NCBI GenBank assembly: GCA_944323685.1
Contig: CALUTJ010000017.1
Location: 1 to 63,164 of the forward strand
Direction: 5' to 3'
DNA length: 63,164 nucleotides
From: Candidatus Gastranaerophilales bacterium
Lineage (GTDB): Bacteria > Cyanobacteriota > Vampirovibrionia > Gastranaerophilales > Gastranaerophilaceae
The notes under the pieces are model-generated. The model saw only the letters and a program-made list of their open reading frames with translations. It did not search any database and was not told the origin of the DNA. The translations under genes and the position numbers were made by a program. Position 1 is the first letter of the stretch. The number at the start of each line of letters is the position of its first letter. This document shows, piece after piece, positions 1-8,854 of the stretch.

Positions 1-174
1 TTCGCTCACTTCGTTCGACACCACAGCCGCTCAAAATCCGCTCTTGGATTATTGACGTTCACAAGGTTTAGTATTCCGTTTCGAATTTTTATTCTAAAAA
101 TTCTTCACTGCATTAACCTTGTTCACATGGCTGTTCGCTCACTTCGTTCGACACCACAGCCGCTCAAAATCCGC
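1..174. repeat. 41-bp direct repeat pair flanking two hairpins
   Basis: An identical 41-bp sequence occurs at 1-41 and 134-174. It contains the phrase CACTTCGTTCG and ends in CAAAATCCGC. Between the copies lie an inverted pair ACAAGGTT (61-68) and AACCTTGT (115-122), and inside it a stem GAATTTTTA (83-91) with TAAAAATTC (95-103). Read on the minus strand, the unit gives GAACGAAGTGAGCGAA. This resembles the insertion inside the right attachment site at 62601-62719, which has GAACAAAGTGAGCGAA. I infer a dispersed non-coding repeat family. A 68-residue frame across it has no protein-like character. Confidence 0.8.
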
Positions 175-210
175 AAAAAAAAACGGCTTAATCTTAATGA
201 TCAAGCCGTT
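175..210 (-). terminator. Hairpin with U-tract on the minus strand
   Basis: AACGGCTT (182-189) pairs with AAGCCGTT (203-210). An A-run at 175-183 becomes a U-tract on the minus strand, so this reads as an intrinsic terminator for leftward transcription. No minus-strand gene ends here, so it may belong to the adjacent repeat unit. A second small stem, GGAATG with CATTCC, follows at 211-235. Confidence 0.55.
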
Positions 211-235
211 GGAATGAAAATTTCTTTTGCATTCC

Positions 236-563
236 TCGCCATTGTGTGGATTTTGTGAAGTGTGTAGTGTGAAGTGAAGTGTGAAGTAAATTAAGTAAGT
301 AGTAAGTTTTTAAATATTTTTTGTTTCTCTAATGTTTAATTAATATCTCTAATGTGTTTATGTGGTGTTTAACCGATGTGGTTTCTTTTCTCTGTCTCTT
401 TATATCTCTCGTACTTATATAAACAATTTTTCTTCACGAAAATTGCCATATTAAAGTCATAAAAAGTATATACTTGTAACATATCTTAACACATATACCG
501 AAAATCCTGTTAGCACAAAGCTTTTAAATTTTTAAACAAAATAGTTTATTATACTTTCAAGTA
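236..563. other. Intergenic, no gene seen; low-complexity tract
   Basis: This stretch has no plausible coding frame. Around 256-305 it carries a degenerate tract built from GTGAAGT/GTGTAGT words, followed by AT-rich sequence with repeated TAATGTTTAA- and CTCTAATGTG-like words. It may be decayed sequence attached to the repeat cluster on its left. Confidence 0.5.
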
Positions 564-619
564 TTGATTAATTATTTTAAAGTGTTTTAATTAACATGCA
601 AATGCAAATCATTTGCATT
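564..619 (+). promoter_or_regulatory. Promoter overlapped by a 19-bp Fur-like palindrome
   Basis: A possible -35 TTGATT (564-569) and -10 TTTAAT (586-591) are separated by 16 bp. The perfect 9-1-9 palindrome AATGCAAATCATTTGCATT (601-619) follows directly, where transcription would start. Its layout matches the Fur-family consensus (AATGATAAT-C-ATTATCATT) at all but two positions per half. Repression of the gene at 656 by a Fur or Zur-type regulator is an inference from this layout. Confidence 0.5.
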
Positions 620-655
620 AATGTTGTTTTATTATGTTTTATAAGGATATGCATC

Positions 656-1738
656 ATGCCAGTATTACCTGTATCATCTTTTAAATCCGGCGCAAAAGTA
701 TTCGGAAAATACCTTGACCAGCCGGCGCTTGTTGAAAAGTTATATAACGTCATGCCCGCTGTGTTAACGGGTACGGCTGCGGGTTACGGAATATATGACA
801 CAATGCATTCTCCAAAAGAACAACGTAAAAAACGCGCCGTAAAAAATGCCTCGGTGTTAGGTTTTACGGTTGCTTCGGCATTGCTTGCAACAAGAGGTTT
901 AAAAATAAAGGGCAAAGAAATTTTTGAAGGGATAATAGAGCTTCCGGAGTCTGATAAAGAAGGCATTGCCAGAGTTTTAACCAGACCTTTAAGCCAAAAA
1001 GCAAGACAGCTTGTTGAAAAAGTTAAAGAAGAAAAAGTACTTAAATTCGGCGAAGTAAAAGAGCTTATGAATGAGTTTAAAGAAAAATTCAAAGACGACA
1101 AACTTATCTCAAAAGTTATTCCCGATGCCGAAAGCGAAGCCCCTTTTGCCGACCTTTTAAAACTTTCATGGCTCGGGCTTATACCGGTTTTAGGCGGTAT
1201 AGCAGGCGGTGTTGTCGGTGATAAACTGACAAAAGATGATTGGAAAAAACAATTTCCGGACAAAGTAAAAGAAGGAACTTACCAGTATTTGAATAATATT
1301 GCTCTGTGTAACGTTGGTGCCGGATTAGGTGCTTTGACGATGAATGCGTTCAATGTAAAATCCAAAACAGCGCGATTTGTTGCAATGATGAGCGGTGTTC
1401 TTGGTGTGGGGCTTGTTGCAGGCAGTGCTATTGCTAACTTTATCGGTAAAAATTATATCAACCCGCTGTTTGAAAAAGACAAAAAGCATGAACACAAACC
1501 GTTTAAAGAAATGATTAAAAATCTCAATTCCGAAAGACACCCCGAAGCTCTTGATGTGAGCCTGCATCTTGACGATGTGGCTTCTGTCGGCTTTGTATCC
1601 GGCTTAAAATGGATAGGCCCCGTATTGCCGATGTTATATTCTGTATCGGCTTATCGTGCCGGTATAGGCTACAGAAACGGTCATGAAAAGCAACTGCACG
1701 GCGCACAAAAAACAGATTCCGCTAAAACTGTTGTATAG
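656..1738 (+). CDS. Predicted multi-pass membrane protein, unknown function
   Basis: The product is 360 residues. The ATG at 656 is preferred over an in-frame ATG at 596 because TAAGGA lies upstream of it and because the palindrome at 601-619 would otherwise be coding. Hydrophobic, Gly/Ala-rich segments recur along the protein: VMPAVLTGTAAGYG near the start, a LIPVLGGIAGG segment in the middle, a GVLGVGLVAGSAIA segment, and a final IGPVLPMLYSVSAY. A charged Lys/Glu-rich stretch separates the first pair from the rest. The N-terminus has VSSFKSG, similar to the SF-motifs of other unknown proteins in this window. Its style recalls the membrane proteins at 37354 and 38374. I do not recognise a family. 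Confidence 0.75.
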   Translation: MPVLPVSSFKSGAKVFGKYLDQPALVEKLYNVMPAVLTGTAAGYGIYDTMHSPKEQRKKRAVKNASVLGFTVASALLATRGLKIKGKEIFEGIIELPESDKEGIARVLTRPLSQKARQLVEKVKEEKVLKFGEVKELMNEFKEKFKDDKLISKVIPDAESEAPFADLLKLSWLGLIPVLGGIAGGVVGDKLTKDDWKKQFPDKVKEGTYQYLNNIALCNVGAGLGALTMNAFNVKSKTARFVAMMSGVLGVGLVAGSAIANFIGKNYINPLFEKDKKHEHKPFKEMIKNLNSERHPEALDVSLHLDDVASVGFVSGLKWIGPVLPMLYSVSAYRAGIGYRNGHEKQLHGAQKTDSAKTVV

Positions 1739-1857
1739 TTTGATAGTTATAAAAGTATTAAGTTTTTTAAACAAAAGTATAAATTTTTGCATTTTGCTAT
1801 AAAGTTTTTGCTCTGTCATGCCGATAATAATTATACGGAAGTTAATAGGATTAAGCC

Positions 1858-3114
1858 ATGACAAAAGAGAACTTTAACAAATCAGAAGAAAACGGAGTAT
1901 CAGTCTTTTCAAGAAGTGCAGAACTATTGGGTGATGATCCGTTAGAGGAAATTTTTGCGCTTAATTTGGGAGATTTTTTGACGGAGCACTTAATATCAGA
2001 TGAGCTCGCACAAAAAATTAAACAACATGATACAAGGGATAAATCAGAGAGTCTGAAAAAACAGTTAAAAGAACTCATTTCAATTTATTCCATAAATAAT
2101 ACCCTCAGTGTGCTCGGTTTCACTAATAAAGAGGATTATGTCATTTACAATTCCATTGCAAAAACAATTGTGCAAATGATTGATGCAAAAGAGTGTCATA
2201 TCTTCCTTGCCAATGAGTATGCAACGGGCATGGAAAATGATTCAACGGGTATAGTGCTCGTAGGTTCATCAATCAGTCCTGATGAGATTATAGATTGCGA
2301 CAACCCTGAACTTATCCATATTGCTATGCATTACGGTGCGGAAAATGCAGGCGTAATTATGCTGCTTCCAAGGGAAGGGAAAAAAATATCCGATGAATTT
2401 ATAAAATTAATACAGGTTACGTCAAGACTTTTTGCGATATCAATGATTTTGCAAAAACTTACTGATGAAACATCAAAAGTAATGGAAGATCCGGACGTAA
2501 CAAGTACGGAATTGCAGCATTACCGTGCGGAATTGACTGCCGTAATAGGCGACCTCGGCGCGGAACAACAAAACTTTGTAGAAATGCTCGCAAAAGCCGT
2601 TGACGCCAAGAGCGAATATCACAACAACCATTCTGGACATGTTGCAGATATGGCAAAAATGCTTTGTGAGTATCTCGGCTTAAACGAAAAAACAAAAGAT
2701 TTGATATATTATGCGGGACTTTTGCAAAATATCGGCAAAATTACCCTGCCTGAAGAATTGTTTAACAAAAAAGAAAAACTTTCCAAAGAAGATTGGGATG
2801 CTTTACAAAACCACCCCAATGTCGGAGTTAGTCTGTTAATGAGTATTAACTTCTTATCAGAAGTTATTCCTTATATCCATTACCACAAAGAACGCTGGGA
2901 CGGCAGAGGCGAACCTGAAGGTTTGAGCGGAAACAGTATTCCTCTCGGTTCAAGAATCATTGCTCTTGCTGATGCTTATTGCGCGTTAAGAGAAGACAGA
3001 CCTTACAGAAAAGCAATGAGCGAAGAACAGGCTTTGAATATTATCAAAGAAGAATCTGAAAGCAAATGGGATCCGACGCTTGTTAATGCCTTAGAGTGTC
3101 TGTTATCCAAATAG
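1858..3114 (+). CDS. GAF-like plus degenerate HD-GYP domain protein
   Basis: The product is 418 residues. The first 210 or so look like a linker plus a GAF-type sensor. The remainder aligns by eye with HD-GYP c-di-GMP phosphodiesterases: HSGHVADMAK, NHPNVG, ERWDGRG, IPLGSRIIALADAYCAL and RPYRKAM are all in order. Two signatures are altered. The family's HDIGK metal motif reads QNIGK here (Q290, N291), and the GYP triplet reads GEP. Loss of the HD pair argues against c-di-GMP hydrolysis, so a binding or sensor role is more likely. A GGDEF cyclase is encoded at 28526-30010. The start has GTTAATAGGATTAAGCC upstream. Confidence 0.85.
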   Translation: MTKENFNKSEENGVSVFSRSAELLGDDPLEEIFALNLGDFLTEHLISDELAQKIKQHDTRDKSESLKKQLKELISIYSINNTLSVLGFTNKEDYVIYNSIAKTIVQMIDAKECHIFLANEYATGMENDSTGIVLVGSSISPDEIIDCDNPELIHIAMHYGAENAGVIMLLPREGKKISDEFIKLIQVTSRLFAISMILQKLTDETSKVMEDPDVTSTELQHYRAELTAVIGDLGAEQQNFVEMLAKAVDAKSEYHNNHSGHVADMAKMLCEYLGLNEKTKDLIYYAGLLQNIGKITLPEELFNKKEKLSKEDWDALQNHPNVGVSLLMSINFLSEVIPYIHYHKERWDGRGEPEGLSGNSIPLGSRIIALADAYCALREDRPYRKAMSEEQALNIIKEESESKWDPTLVNALECLLSK

Positions 3115-3151
3115 TTCCGGTGTGCAAAGAAGAGAGCTGTAAAAATTAATT

Positions 3152-3919
3152 ATGATTAAAAAAATTCTGGTTATACTATTTGTTCTGGTGATGTTTACAC
3201 CTCTAATCTCTTTCGCTGCCTCAAAAAAGAAAGTGGGTTACGTAAACATTACTTATGAAACGGATGACAATTTTGTTATAAAATCAAAACTTTATTATCC
3301 TAAACAAAAAGCCGCCGTGTATCCGGTGGTCGTATTTTTGCACTCAATAGGGTATTCAAGCGAGTACTGGGATAATCTTGTTAAAGATTTTGTGGATGCT
3401 GGCACTGCCGCGCTTGTTATTGATTTAAGAGGCCACGGCCAGAGTGTCTATGACTCCGATTTCAGAATCCGTTCCTGGAGATATTACTCCGACAAAGATT
3501 TTGCAATATATCCTAAAGATGTTAAGGATATTTTAAAATATATTGCAAGCAATTATAAAGACATTTCTACAACAAAATATGCTATTGTCGGAGCGGATAT
3601 AGGCGCAAATACGGCAGTTCTTGTCAGTGAAAAAATGGTTAACAAGCCTAAAGCGCTTGTGCTTATGTCACCTACCAGTACTTTTAAGGGGCTTTATATC
3701 CCCATATCAATGACCAATTTGGGTAATATACCTATAATGTCCATAGCCAGCAATAGGGATAATTATTCTAAAAAAGAAGCAAATACTTTGAAAAAATTTG
3801 CTCAGGCCGAATACAATCTAAAAATTTATCCGCAGGGCGGAATGGGAATGCTTATGCTAAAAGCAAACCCGACAATGAGTAAAGATATTGTCAACTGGGT
3901 TATGCCAAAATTAAAATAA
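3152..3919 (+). CDS. Secreted alpha/beta hydrolase-fold protein
   Basis: The product is 255 residues with a signal peptide: MIKK, a hydrophobic core ILVILFVLVMFTPLISF, and an Ala-rich cleavage area near residue 23. The alpha/beta hydrolase landmarks are VVFLHSIG (oxyanion strand), DLRGHGQS, and a nucleophile elbow GADIG at 147-151. The usual GxSxG serine is Asp149. An aspartate nucleophile is known in haloalkane dehalogenases and epoxide hydrolases, although the overall shape resembles dienelactone-hydrolase or esterase-type proteins. The substrate is unknown. It lies 37 bp after the HD-GYP gene and could be cotranscribed with it. Confidence 0.75.
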   Translation: MIKKILVILFVLVMFTPLISFAASKKKVGYVNITYETDDNFVIKSKLYYPKQKAAVYPVVVFLHSIGYSSEYWDNLVKDFVDAGTAALVIDLRGHGQSVYDSDFRIRSWRYYSDKDFAIYPKDVKDILKYIASNYKDISTTKYAIVGADIGANTAVLVSEKMVNKPKALVLMSPTSTFKGLYIPISMTNLGNIPIMSIASNRDNYSKKEANTLKKFAQAEYNLKIYPQGGMGMLMLKANPTMSKDIVNWVMPKLK

Positions 3920-3962
3920 CGGAAGATGGCAATTTTATTTTTTTACATGTTTTAGCCGAGGT

Positions 3963-5135
3963 ATGGCTACTAACATTAATAATACAACCGGCTGCAATTT
4001 TTCAAGGCCCGAATATCTACAAAAAATATCGTTTAAAGGTTATGATGCAAGACCGTTAAGCGCTGTCGTTATGACGATTAATGACGAGCCGGATTCGATA
4101 AATATAATAAAACAAATGTCCGACATAGGAGCAAAAGAAGGTTTTAGAGTATATTTTACAAACCAGACAAACAAATTGTACGCAAATTTGGATACTATAA
4201 AGAAATTTTTTAAGATATGCACTTCCGGATTTTCTAAATGGGCGCAGGATATGGCTGTTTTAACACCGGAAAACAGAGTTTTACAGGATTCTATAAGAAT
4301 AGATGCCGATTTTGCAAGAAGGGTGGCAAGTCTTACAAAAGGAAAATATACGGACTGTGATAACTATATAGAAGGCGGCAATTTATTCTTTGTTAAAAAC
4401 GGAGACAAAGAAGAGCTCTTTGTCGGCGAAAACGAATTGTTGAAAAACAGTGCCGATTGTTTAAAACAAAAATACGGGGTATCAAAGGTTATACCTTTAC
4501 CTCAGGCTGATTTCCATCTGGATTTATTTATCAGACCTCTGGACAACAAAAGAGTTCTTGTGGCCGATGACAGGTTAACGATTAAAGCAATTAAAAAAGC
4601 TATTGAAAATATTGCTAAATATCAAATTTCCAAAACTTGTACAAAAGCCGAGATAAAAGAGCTTGATGACGTAAAAAAAGGTTTAAAAACCATGTTAAAG
4701 GATTTTGAGCGCGATGTAAAACATACAAAAAATCCTAAAGCGGATGAAATTGCCGGCGTATTGAAAGATAACGGTTATACCCCGATTATGGTTCCGGGGC
4801 GGTTTTATTATGCAATACCCGACAAAAATAAAGACGATTTAGTCCATTCTCTCAATTATATGAATGCGGTTGTGCACAAAAAAAACGATGGCTCGCTTGT
4901 GTTTGTAACCAACAAATCAAATTTAAACAAGGATTACGGGTTAACTTCAGAGATTTCCGAAAAGATAGACTTTGATTTTGAAAAAATGTTTATAAAAAGT
5001 GTTCAACCTTATATAAAACAAGAAAACATCTATTTTGTGGAAGGAACAAATAATAAAATAGCAAGGCTGCTTGAAACAGAAGGCGGCGGTATCCATTGTT
5101 TGTGCAATGAAATTCCTGCGCAAATCGGTCAATAA
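3963..5135 (+). CDS. Agmatine-deiminase / PAD-fold guanidino-modifying enzyme-like protein
   Basis: The product is 390 residues. Four signatures of the guanidino-modifying superfamily appear in the correct order: KWAQD (W93, D96), EGGN (137-140), DFHLD (H185, D187) and GGGIHC (C379 as the catalytic cysteine). In agmatine deiminases the last motif is GGGGIHC near the C-terminus, which matches. A Lys-rich helical insertion at about 210-260 is atypical. The N-terminus has ISFKG, a motif shared with other unknown proteins here. No signal peptide is obvious. It probably hydrolyses a guanidinium substrate such as agmatine or peptidyl-arginine, but the substrate cannot be read from sequence. Confidence 0.7.
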   Translation: MATNINNTTGCNFSRPEYLQKISFKGYDARPLSAVVMTINDEPDSINIIKQMSDIGAKEGFRVYFTNQTNKLYANLDTIKKFFKICTSGFSKWAQDMAVLTPENRVLQDSIRIDADFARRVASLTKGKYTDCDNYIEGGNLFFVKNGDKEELFVGENELLKNSADCLKQKYGVSKVIPLPQADFHLDLFIRPLDNKRVLVADDRLTIKAIKKAIENIAKYQISKTCTKAEIKELDDVKKGLKTMLKDFERDVKHTKNPKADEIAGVLKDNGYTPIMVPGRFYYAIPDKNKDDLVHSLNYMNAVVHKKNDGSLVFVTNKSNLNKDYGLTSEISEKIDFDFEKMFIKSVQPYIKQENIYFVEGTNNKIARLLETEGGGIHCLCNEIPAQIGQ

Positions 5136-5161
5136 CATGACTTTTGAAAAAAAATCATTAA

Positions 5162-5189
5162 TTTAGAGGAGTAGATTTTATCCTCTAAA
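5162..5189. terminator. Hairpin between the deiminase-like gene and fliF
   Basis: TTTAGAGGA (5162-5170) pairs with TCCTCTAAA (5181-5189). There is no U-run on the plus strand, but an A8 run just upstream would be a U-run for leftward reading. It is a possible transcript boundary before the flagellar operon. Confidence 0.4.
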
Positions 5190-5279
5190 TGTATGAAAAT
5201 TATGTGAAATCGTGCATCAGAAGTTAACTTCTACCGTAATTGATAGTATAATCTAAAATGAGGCAGGAAAAAACTATAG

Positions 5280-6908
5280 ATGGATTTTCAGAAAATACTC
5301 GCAAATAAGCCATTACTGTATGGGATAATAGGGGGACTTGTAGTCGTTCTTGCACTGTTTATCACAGTGGGAATTGTTGTGTCCTCAAACAATTCAGGTG
5401 CGCCTAAAGCGGTAAAAGAAAAAGTTATTGACCAGCCTCTTGACCTTTTAACTACGGATAATCTCGGTAAAGCTATAGAAATACAGGCTCTTCTTGCCAG
5501 AGAAGGCATTACGGCCGACAGACGTATGGACGGTCAAAAATCTGTATTGTATTTGAAAAAATATACAATGACTCAAAGGGACAGAGCGCTTTTGGCCATT
5601 GTAAAAAGCGGTCTTGTTGACCAGAATATCGGTCTTGAAATTTTTGATAAAGGCGATTTCACTTCAACAAAAGAAGATAAAAGAATCCGTCTTACCCGTG
5701 CAATTAACGGTGAGTTATCACGTTTAATAAGAAAAATTCCGCCTATAGAAAATGCCTCGGTATTTGTTTCCATTCCCGAACAGGTAATGTTTGAACAGGA
5801 TCAAAAACCAATCACCGCAACTGTCCAAATAGTTATGCCAAGCGGCGAAAAACTTGATAACATGAAGGTTAAAGCAATAAGAAACCTTCTTTTGGGCTCC
5901 GTTAACGGACTGGAAGCGGAAAATATCTCTATTACGGATACAAACGGTAACGTATATGATTCTATAGCATCGGCTGACGATGATATGCTCGCAAAGCTGG
6001 AAGAAAACGACCAGTACATGCAGGCTAAGGTTAAAACACAACTTGATAAATTGATAGGCAAGGGCAACTACGCCGTTACTGTCAGCACATATTTAAGACA
6101 ATCCCCTATGCAAAAAGATGCCATAGATTTTGACCCGACAAAGAAAACTTCTCTGACCGAGCAAACCTTCTCCGAAGGTTTGGGCGACCAAACAAGAGAT
6201 ACAAATAAAGGTATCAGCGCTGTCAGCGTTTACCTGCCTAACGGTTTACCCGCTAATAATGCTGATTCAGCCCAAAACAGAAGCTATTCAAGAACGGCAA
6301 GAGAATCACAATACGGCGTGCCTAAAGTTCAAACAAGCGAACTTGTTAAACCCGGTACAATAGAAGATATCTCTATTGCCGTAACACTTGAAGAAAGTGC
6401 AATTCCTGCCAATATGACGCTGGAGGAATTAAAAGAACTTATTGCAAGAGCAGCTTCTCCGAAAGCTAAAGCCGAAAACGTCGAAATTGCATTTTCAGAT
6501 TCTGTTGACCCGTTCCTCGCAGGTGACAAACCTGAATCTCTGCCAAAACCGGATTCTACAGGCAACCCGTGGTGGATTGCTATAGCAATGATACTAATCG
6601 GCCTCGGTGTCGGGCTTAAATTCCTCTCTGACAGAGTAAAAGCTGCTCAGGAAAAACAGAAAGAAGAAATCGAAATGCTCAGAGAAAAAACCAAAGATCA
6701 AGAAAAACAAATCAGAGATGTAAATCTCAAAGCGGCTGAACTTATCGAAAGACAAACTCAGCTTGCACAGGGTATGCTTGAACAAAAACAACAGGCAAGA
6801 ACCATACCCGAACTCAACTCAACTCTTGCGGATATAGCTGCGGAACTCGAAGGACTTGAAAACGATGATGTAGCTGACCACGTAAAAAGCTGGATTGAGA
6901 AAGCGTAA
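5280..6908 (+). CDS. fliF: Flagellar M-ring protein FliF
   Basis: FliF forms the MS ring in the inner membrane, the base of the flagellar motor. The 542-residue product has the expected layout: an N-terminal transmembrane helix (about 14-35), a YscJ/FliF ring domain including EIQALLAREGI and ENASVFVSIPE, a second transmembrane helix near 424-446 (WWIAIAMILIGLGVGL), and a Lys/Glu-rich coiled C-terminal tail that would bind FliG. The upstream AGGCAGGAAAAAACTATAG supplies a weak ribosome binding site. It is first in an operon with the fliG-position gene, fliH, flhA and fliI. Confidence 0.95.
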   Translation: MDFQKILANKPLLYGIIGGLVVVLALFITVGIVVSSNNSGAPKAVKEKVIDQPLDLLTTDNLGKAIEIQALLAREGITADRRMDGQKSVLYLKKYTMTQRDRALLAIVKSGLVDQNIGLEIFDKGDFTSTKEDKRIRLTRAINGELSRLIRKIPPIENASVFVSIPEQVMFEQDQKPITATVQIVMPSGEKLDNMKVKAIRNLLLGSVNGLEAENISITDTNGNVYDSIASADDDMLAKLEENDQYMQAKVKTQLDKLIGKGNYAVTVSTYLRQSPMQKDAIDFDPTKKTSLTEQTFSEGLGDQTRDTNKGISAVSVYLPNGLPANNADSAQNRSYSRTARESQYGVPKVQTSELVKPGTIEDISIAVTLEESAIPANMTLEELKELIARAASPKAKAENVEIAFSDSVDPFLAGDKPESLPKPDSTGNPWWIAIAMILIGLGVGLKFLSDRVKAAQEKQKEEIEMLREKTKDQEKQIRDVNLKAAELIERQTQLAQGMLEQKQQARTIPELNSTLADIAAELEGLENDDVADHVKSWIEKA

Positions 6909-7027
6909 GCCGGTGTGAAGCTTTGCAGGGCTTTCAGAAGTGAAAGACCGAAAAAGCGAAACAAGTCATAAAAGCAATAATATAAGAGTATTATCAGCTT
7001 AAGAACAACAAACAGGGGGAGAATAAA

Positions 7028-8047
7028 TTGCCAATAGACGGTTTTGATTATAAAGCATTTGCCAAAAACCTTTCCGATCAGGTAGGGCCTGCTTTGCCTC
7101 CGGATTTGGCTGATGCCGATAAACAATATATTGTAAATATTGTGCATAACTTTTGCTATATGGCAGGTGAGGCTCTTGCCAACGATACTACAGTGACTTT
7201 GAACGCTGATCAGGCATGTATCATCACCCAGTTTATAGGCGAGTGGTCTTTCCACAAGGCCATTGATATTATAAGGAGCAATATTGACCCTCAATTCAGG
7301 GACGGTATTTTGCAAAAAATAGCTTTTACGATATTTGAAATTGCAAAAACCGCAATTATGAAAAATATGCCCCAGCCTGATATGATTGCAGTTGTCGAAT
7401 TTCAGGTAAAAAAGGCCTATACGGAAGCATTGGAAGAATTAAAAAACAGGGGTATCCTGACAGATGCACAGGTTGCTGAGGCATTAAATCATTCAAATAT
7501 AGATGAGATGGCTCAACAGGCGGCAGAACAGGAGGCCCAGCAACAGGCACAACAGCAGGCACAGGCTTCCGCGGGTAATCCTCAGTCTACGGCTGTAGCT
7601 GCAAACAATGATTATGCAAACAGCATAAGTGATGTAAAAATCCTTAAACTTGCCACATTTGCCATTGTTTTAAGATATCTTCCGCCCGATAAACAGGCAG
7701 GATTGCTTGAAAGGTTTGACGAAAACGATGCGGCTATCCTCAGAGATTATGCGGCAATGGACGATTTGGAGCATAAGCTTGACCCTAATGTCGTTGCAAA
7801 GGGATTGAAAGAGATTAGAAATTCACTGCCAAAATCTAAAAAAATTAATCCCGCAAGAGTTAACCAAAAATTATATAATATTGTAAAAAATTCGGATATT
7901 TCCAAAATTTCTAATATTATTGGTAAAGAACGAAAAGCAATAAAAGACTATGTTGCCAACGCATCATCGGGTAACAAAAATTCGCGTATAACACCTCGTA
8001 TTGCGGATATAATCTGTAATCACCTTGAAGAAAAGTTAACACGTTAA
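7028..8047 (+). CDS. Divergent protein in the fliG position
   Basis: The product is 339 residues and starts at TTG, behind a strong AGGGGGAG ribosome binding site. The position between fliF and fliH is where FliG, the rotor and switch protein, is expected. Two helical regions are joined by a Gln/Ala-rich linker (about 160-185, EQEAQQQAQQQAQ). The segment after the linker, IVLRYLPPDKQAGLLERFDE, resembles the ILxxLPxxxAAxIL repeat of FliG middle domains. The charged C-terminal torque helix is not clear to me. FliG is inferred mostly from gene order. Confidence 0.5.
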   Translation: MPIDGFDYKAFAKNLSDQVGPALPPDLADADKQYIVNIVHNFCYMAGEALANDTTVTLNADQACIITQFIGEWSFHKAIDIIRSNIDPQFRDGILQKIAFTIFEIAKTAIMKNMPQPDMIAVVEFQVKKAYTEALEELKNRGILTDAQVAEALNHSNIDEMAQQAAEQEAQQQAQQQAQASAGNPQSTAVAANNDYANSISDVKILKLATFAIVLRYLPPDKQAGLLERFDENDAAILRDYAAMDDLEHKLDPNVVAKGLKEIRNSLPKSKKINPARVNQKLYNIVKNSDISKISNIIGKERKAIKDYVANASSGNKNSRITPRIADIICNHLEEKLTR

Positions 8048-8071
8048 TAAACCCGCAGGAAAAATTAACGG

Positions 8072-8854
8072 ATGATAATAAAAAAATACAACCAGAAAAA
8101 AATAGTAAAAGCGCAAATAAAACAGCCGGCACCGCCTCCCGCTCAGGAGATTGAGCAGGAGATTGCCGAGCAGCCTCAAACGGAAGAGGCGTCATTACAA
8201 AGTCAAGAACCTGAAGCAGCGCCTGAGCCTAAAGAGGATAAAACAGATATTTTTGCGGGGTTTAATTTTGATGAAATTGAATTCAGTCAGCGCGCAGAAC
8301 GCCGCCGCGGCGACAGAAGACGCGGATATCGCCGTATAGATGACCGTAATTTGATTTCAAGAGCGCAGCAGGAAGCCATTATGATTAAAGAACAGGCTTC
8401 TAAAGAAGGTTACGAAAAAGGTCTTATCGAAGCTCACTCATCTGTAAAAACACTTAAACATGCTATAGAAGAGTTTTTTACATATAAAGATGAGGTTTAT
8501 AAAAAAGTTTCGGAAGATATTTTGGATATATCATTAAAAGTTGCGGAAAAGATTATAAAAAAAGAGGTAGCAAGCGACAGAACGATACTTGATGCAATTG
8601 TTAATGATGCGTTGAAAAGTCTTGCTAAAGACGAAAATAAAATTATACTTAAAGTAAATCCGACAGATGTTGAATATACCAAAGATATTGTGCCTAATCT
8701 TTTGTCTTCGGGACAATTCGAGGCAAAAATCTATGTGTCGGGCGATAAAGATGTAGAAGAAGGTTCGGCAATTATAGAAACATCAAACGGCATTATTGAC
8801 GCAAATATAAAAACACAGCTTGAATTAATCAAGGAGGCATTTAAACAAATCTAA
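8072..8854 (+). CDS. fliH: Flagellar export ATPase regulator FliH
   Basis: FliH binds and restrains the FliI ATPase at the flagellar export gate. The 260-residue product has a disordered Pro/Glu/Gln-rich N-terminus, a strongly basic patch RRRGDRRRGYRR near 81-93, and then the FliH/HrpE-like C-terminal domain, with YEKGLIEA, ILDISLKVAEKIIKKEV and ILKVNPTDVEYTKD recognisable. The basic patch is unusual for the family. The stop codon overlaps the start of flhA (TAATG), indicating translational coupling. Confidence 0.88.
   Translation: MIIKKYNQKKIVKAQIKQPAPPPAQEIEQEIAEQPQTEEASLQSQEPEAAPEPKEDKTDIFAGFNFDEIEFSQRAERRRGDRRRGYRRIDDRNLISRAQQEAIMIKEQASKEGYEKGLIEAHSSVKTLKHAIEEFFTYKDEVYKKVSEDILDISLKVAEKIIKKEVASDRTILDAIVNDALKSLAKDENKIILKVNPTDVEYTKDIVPNLLSSGQFEAKIYVSGDKDVEEGSAIIETSNGIIDANIKTQLELIKEAFKQI

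Noticed and set aside
784-1263. Minus-strand reading frame of 159 codons
   Set aside because: Ser-rich antisense shadow of the membrane protein gene at 656-1738, with no ribosome binding site.
6758-7315. Minus-strand reading frame of 185 codons across the fliF end
   Set aside because: It is antisense to fliF and the fliG-position gene, has no recognisable domain, and would conflict with the coherent flagellar operon.
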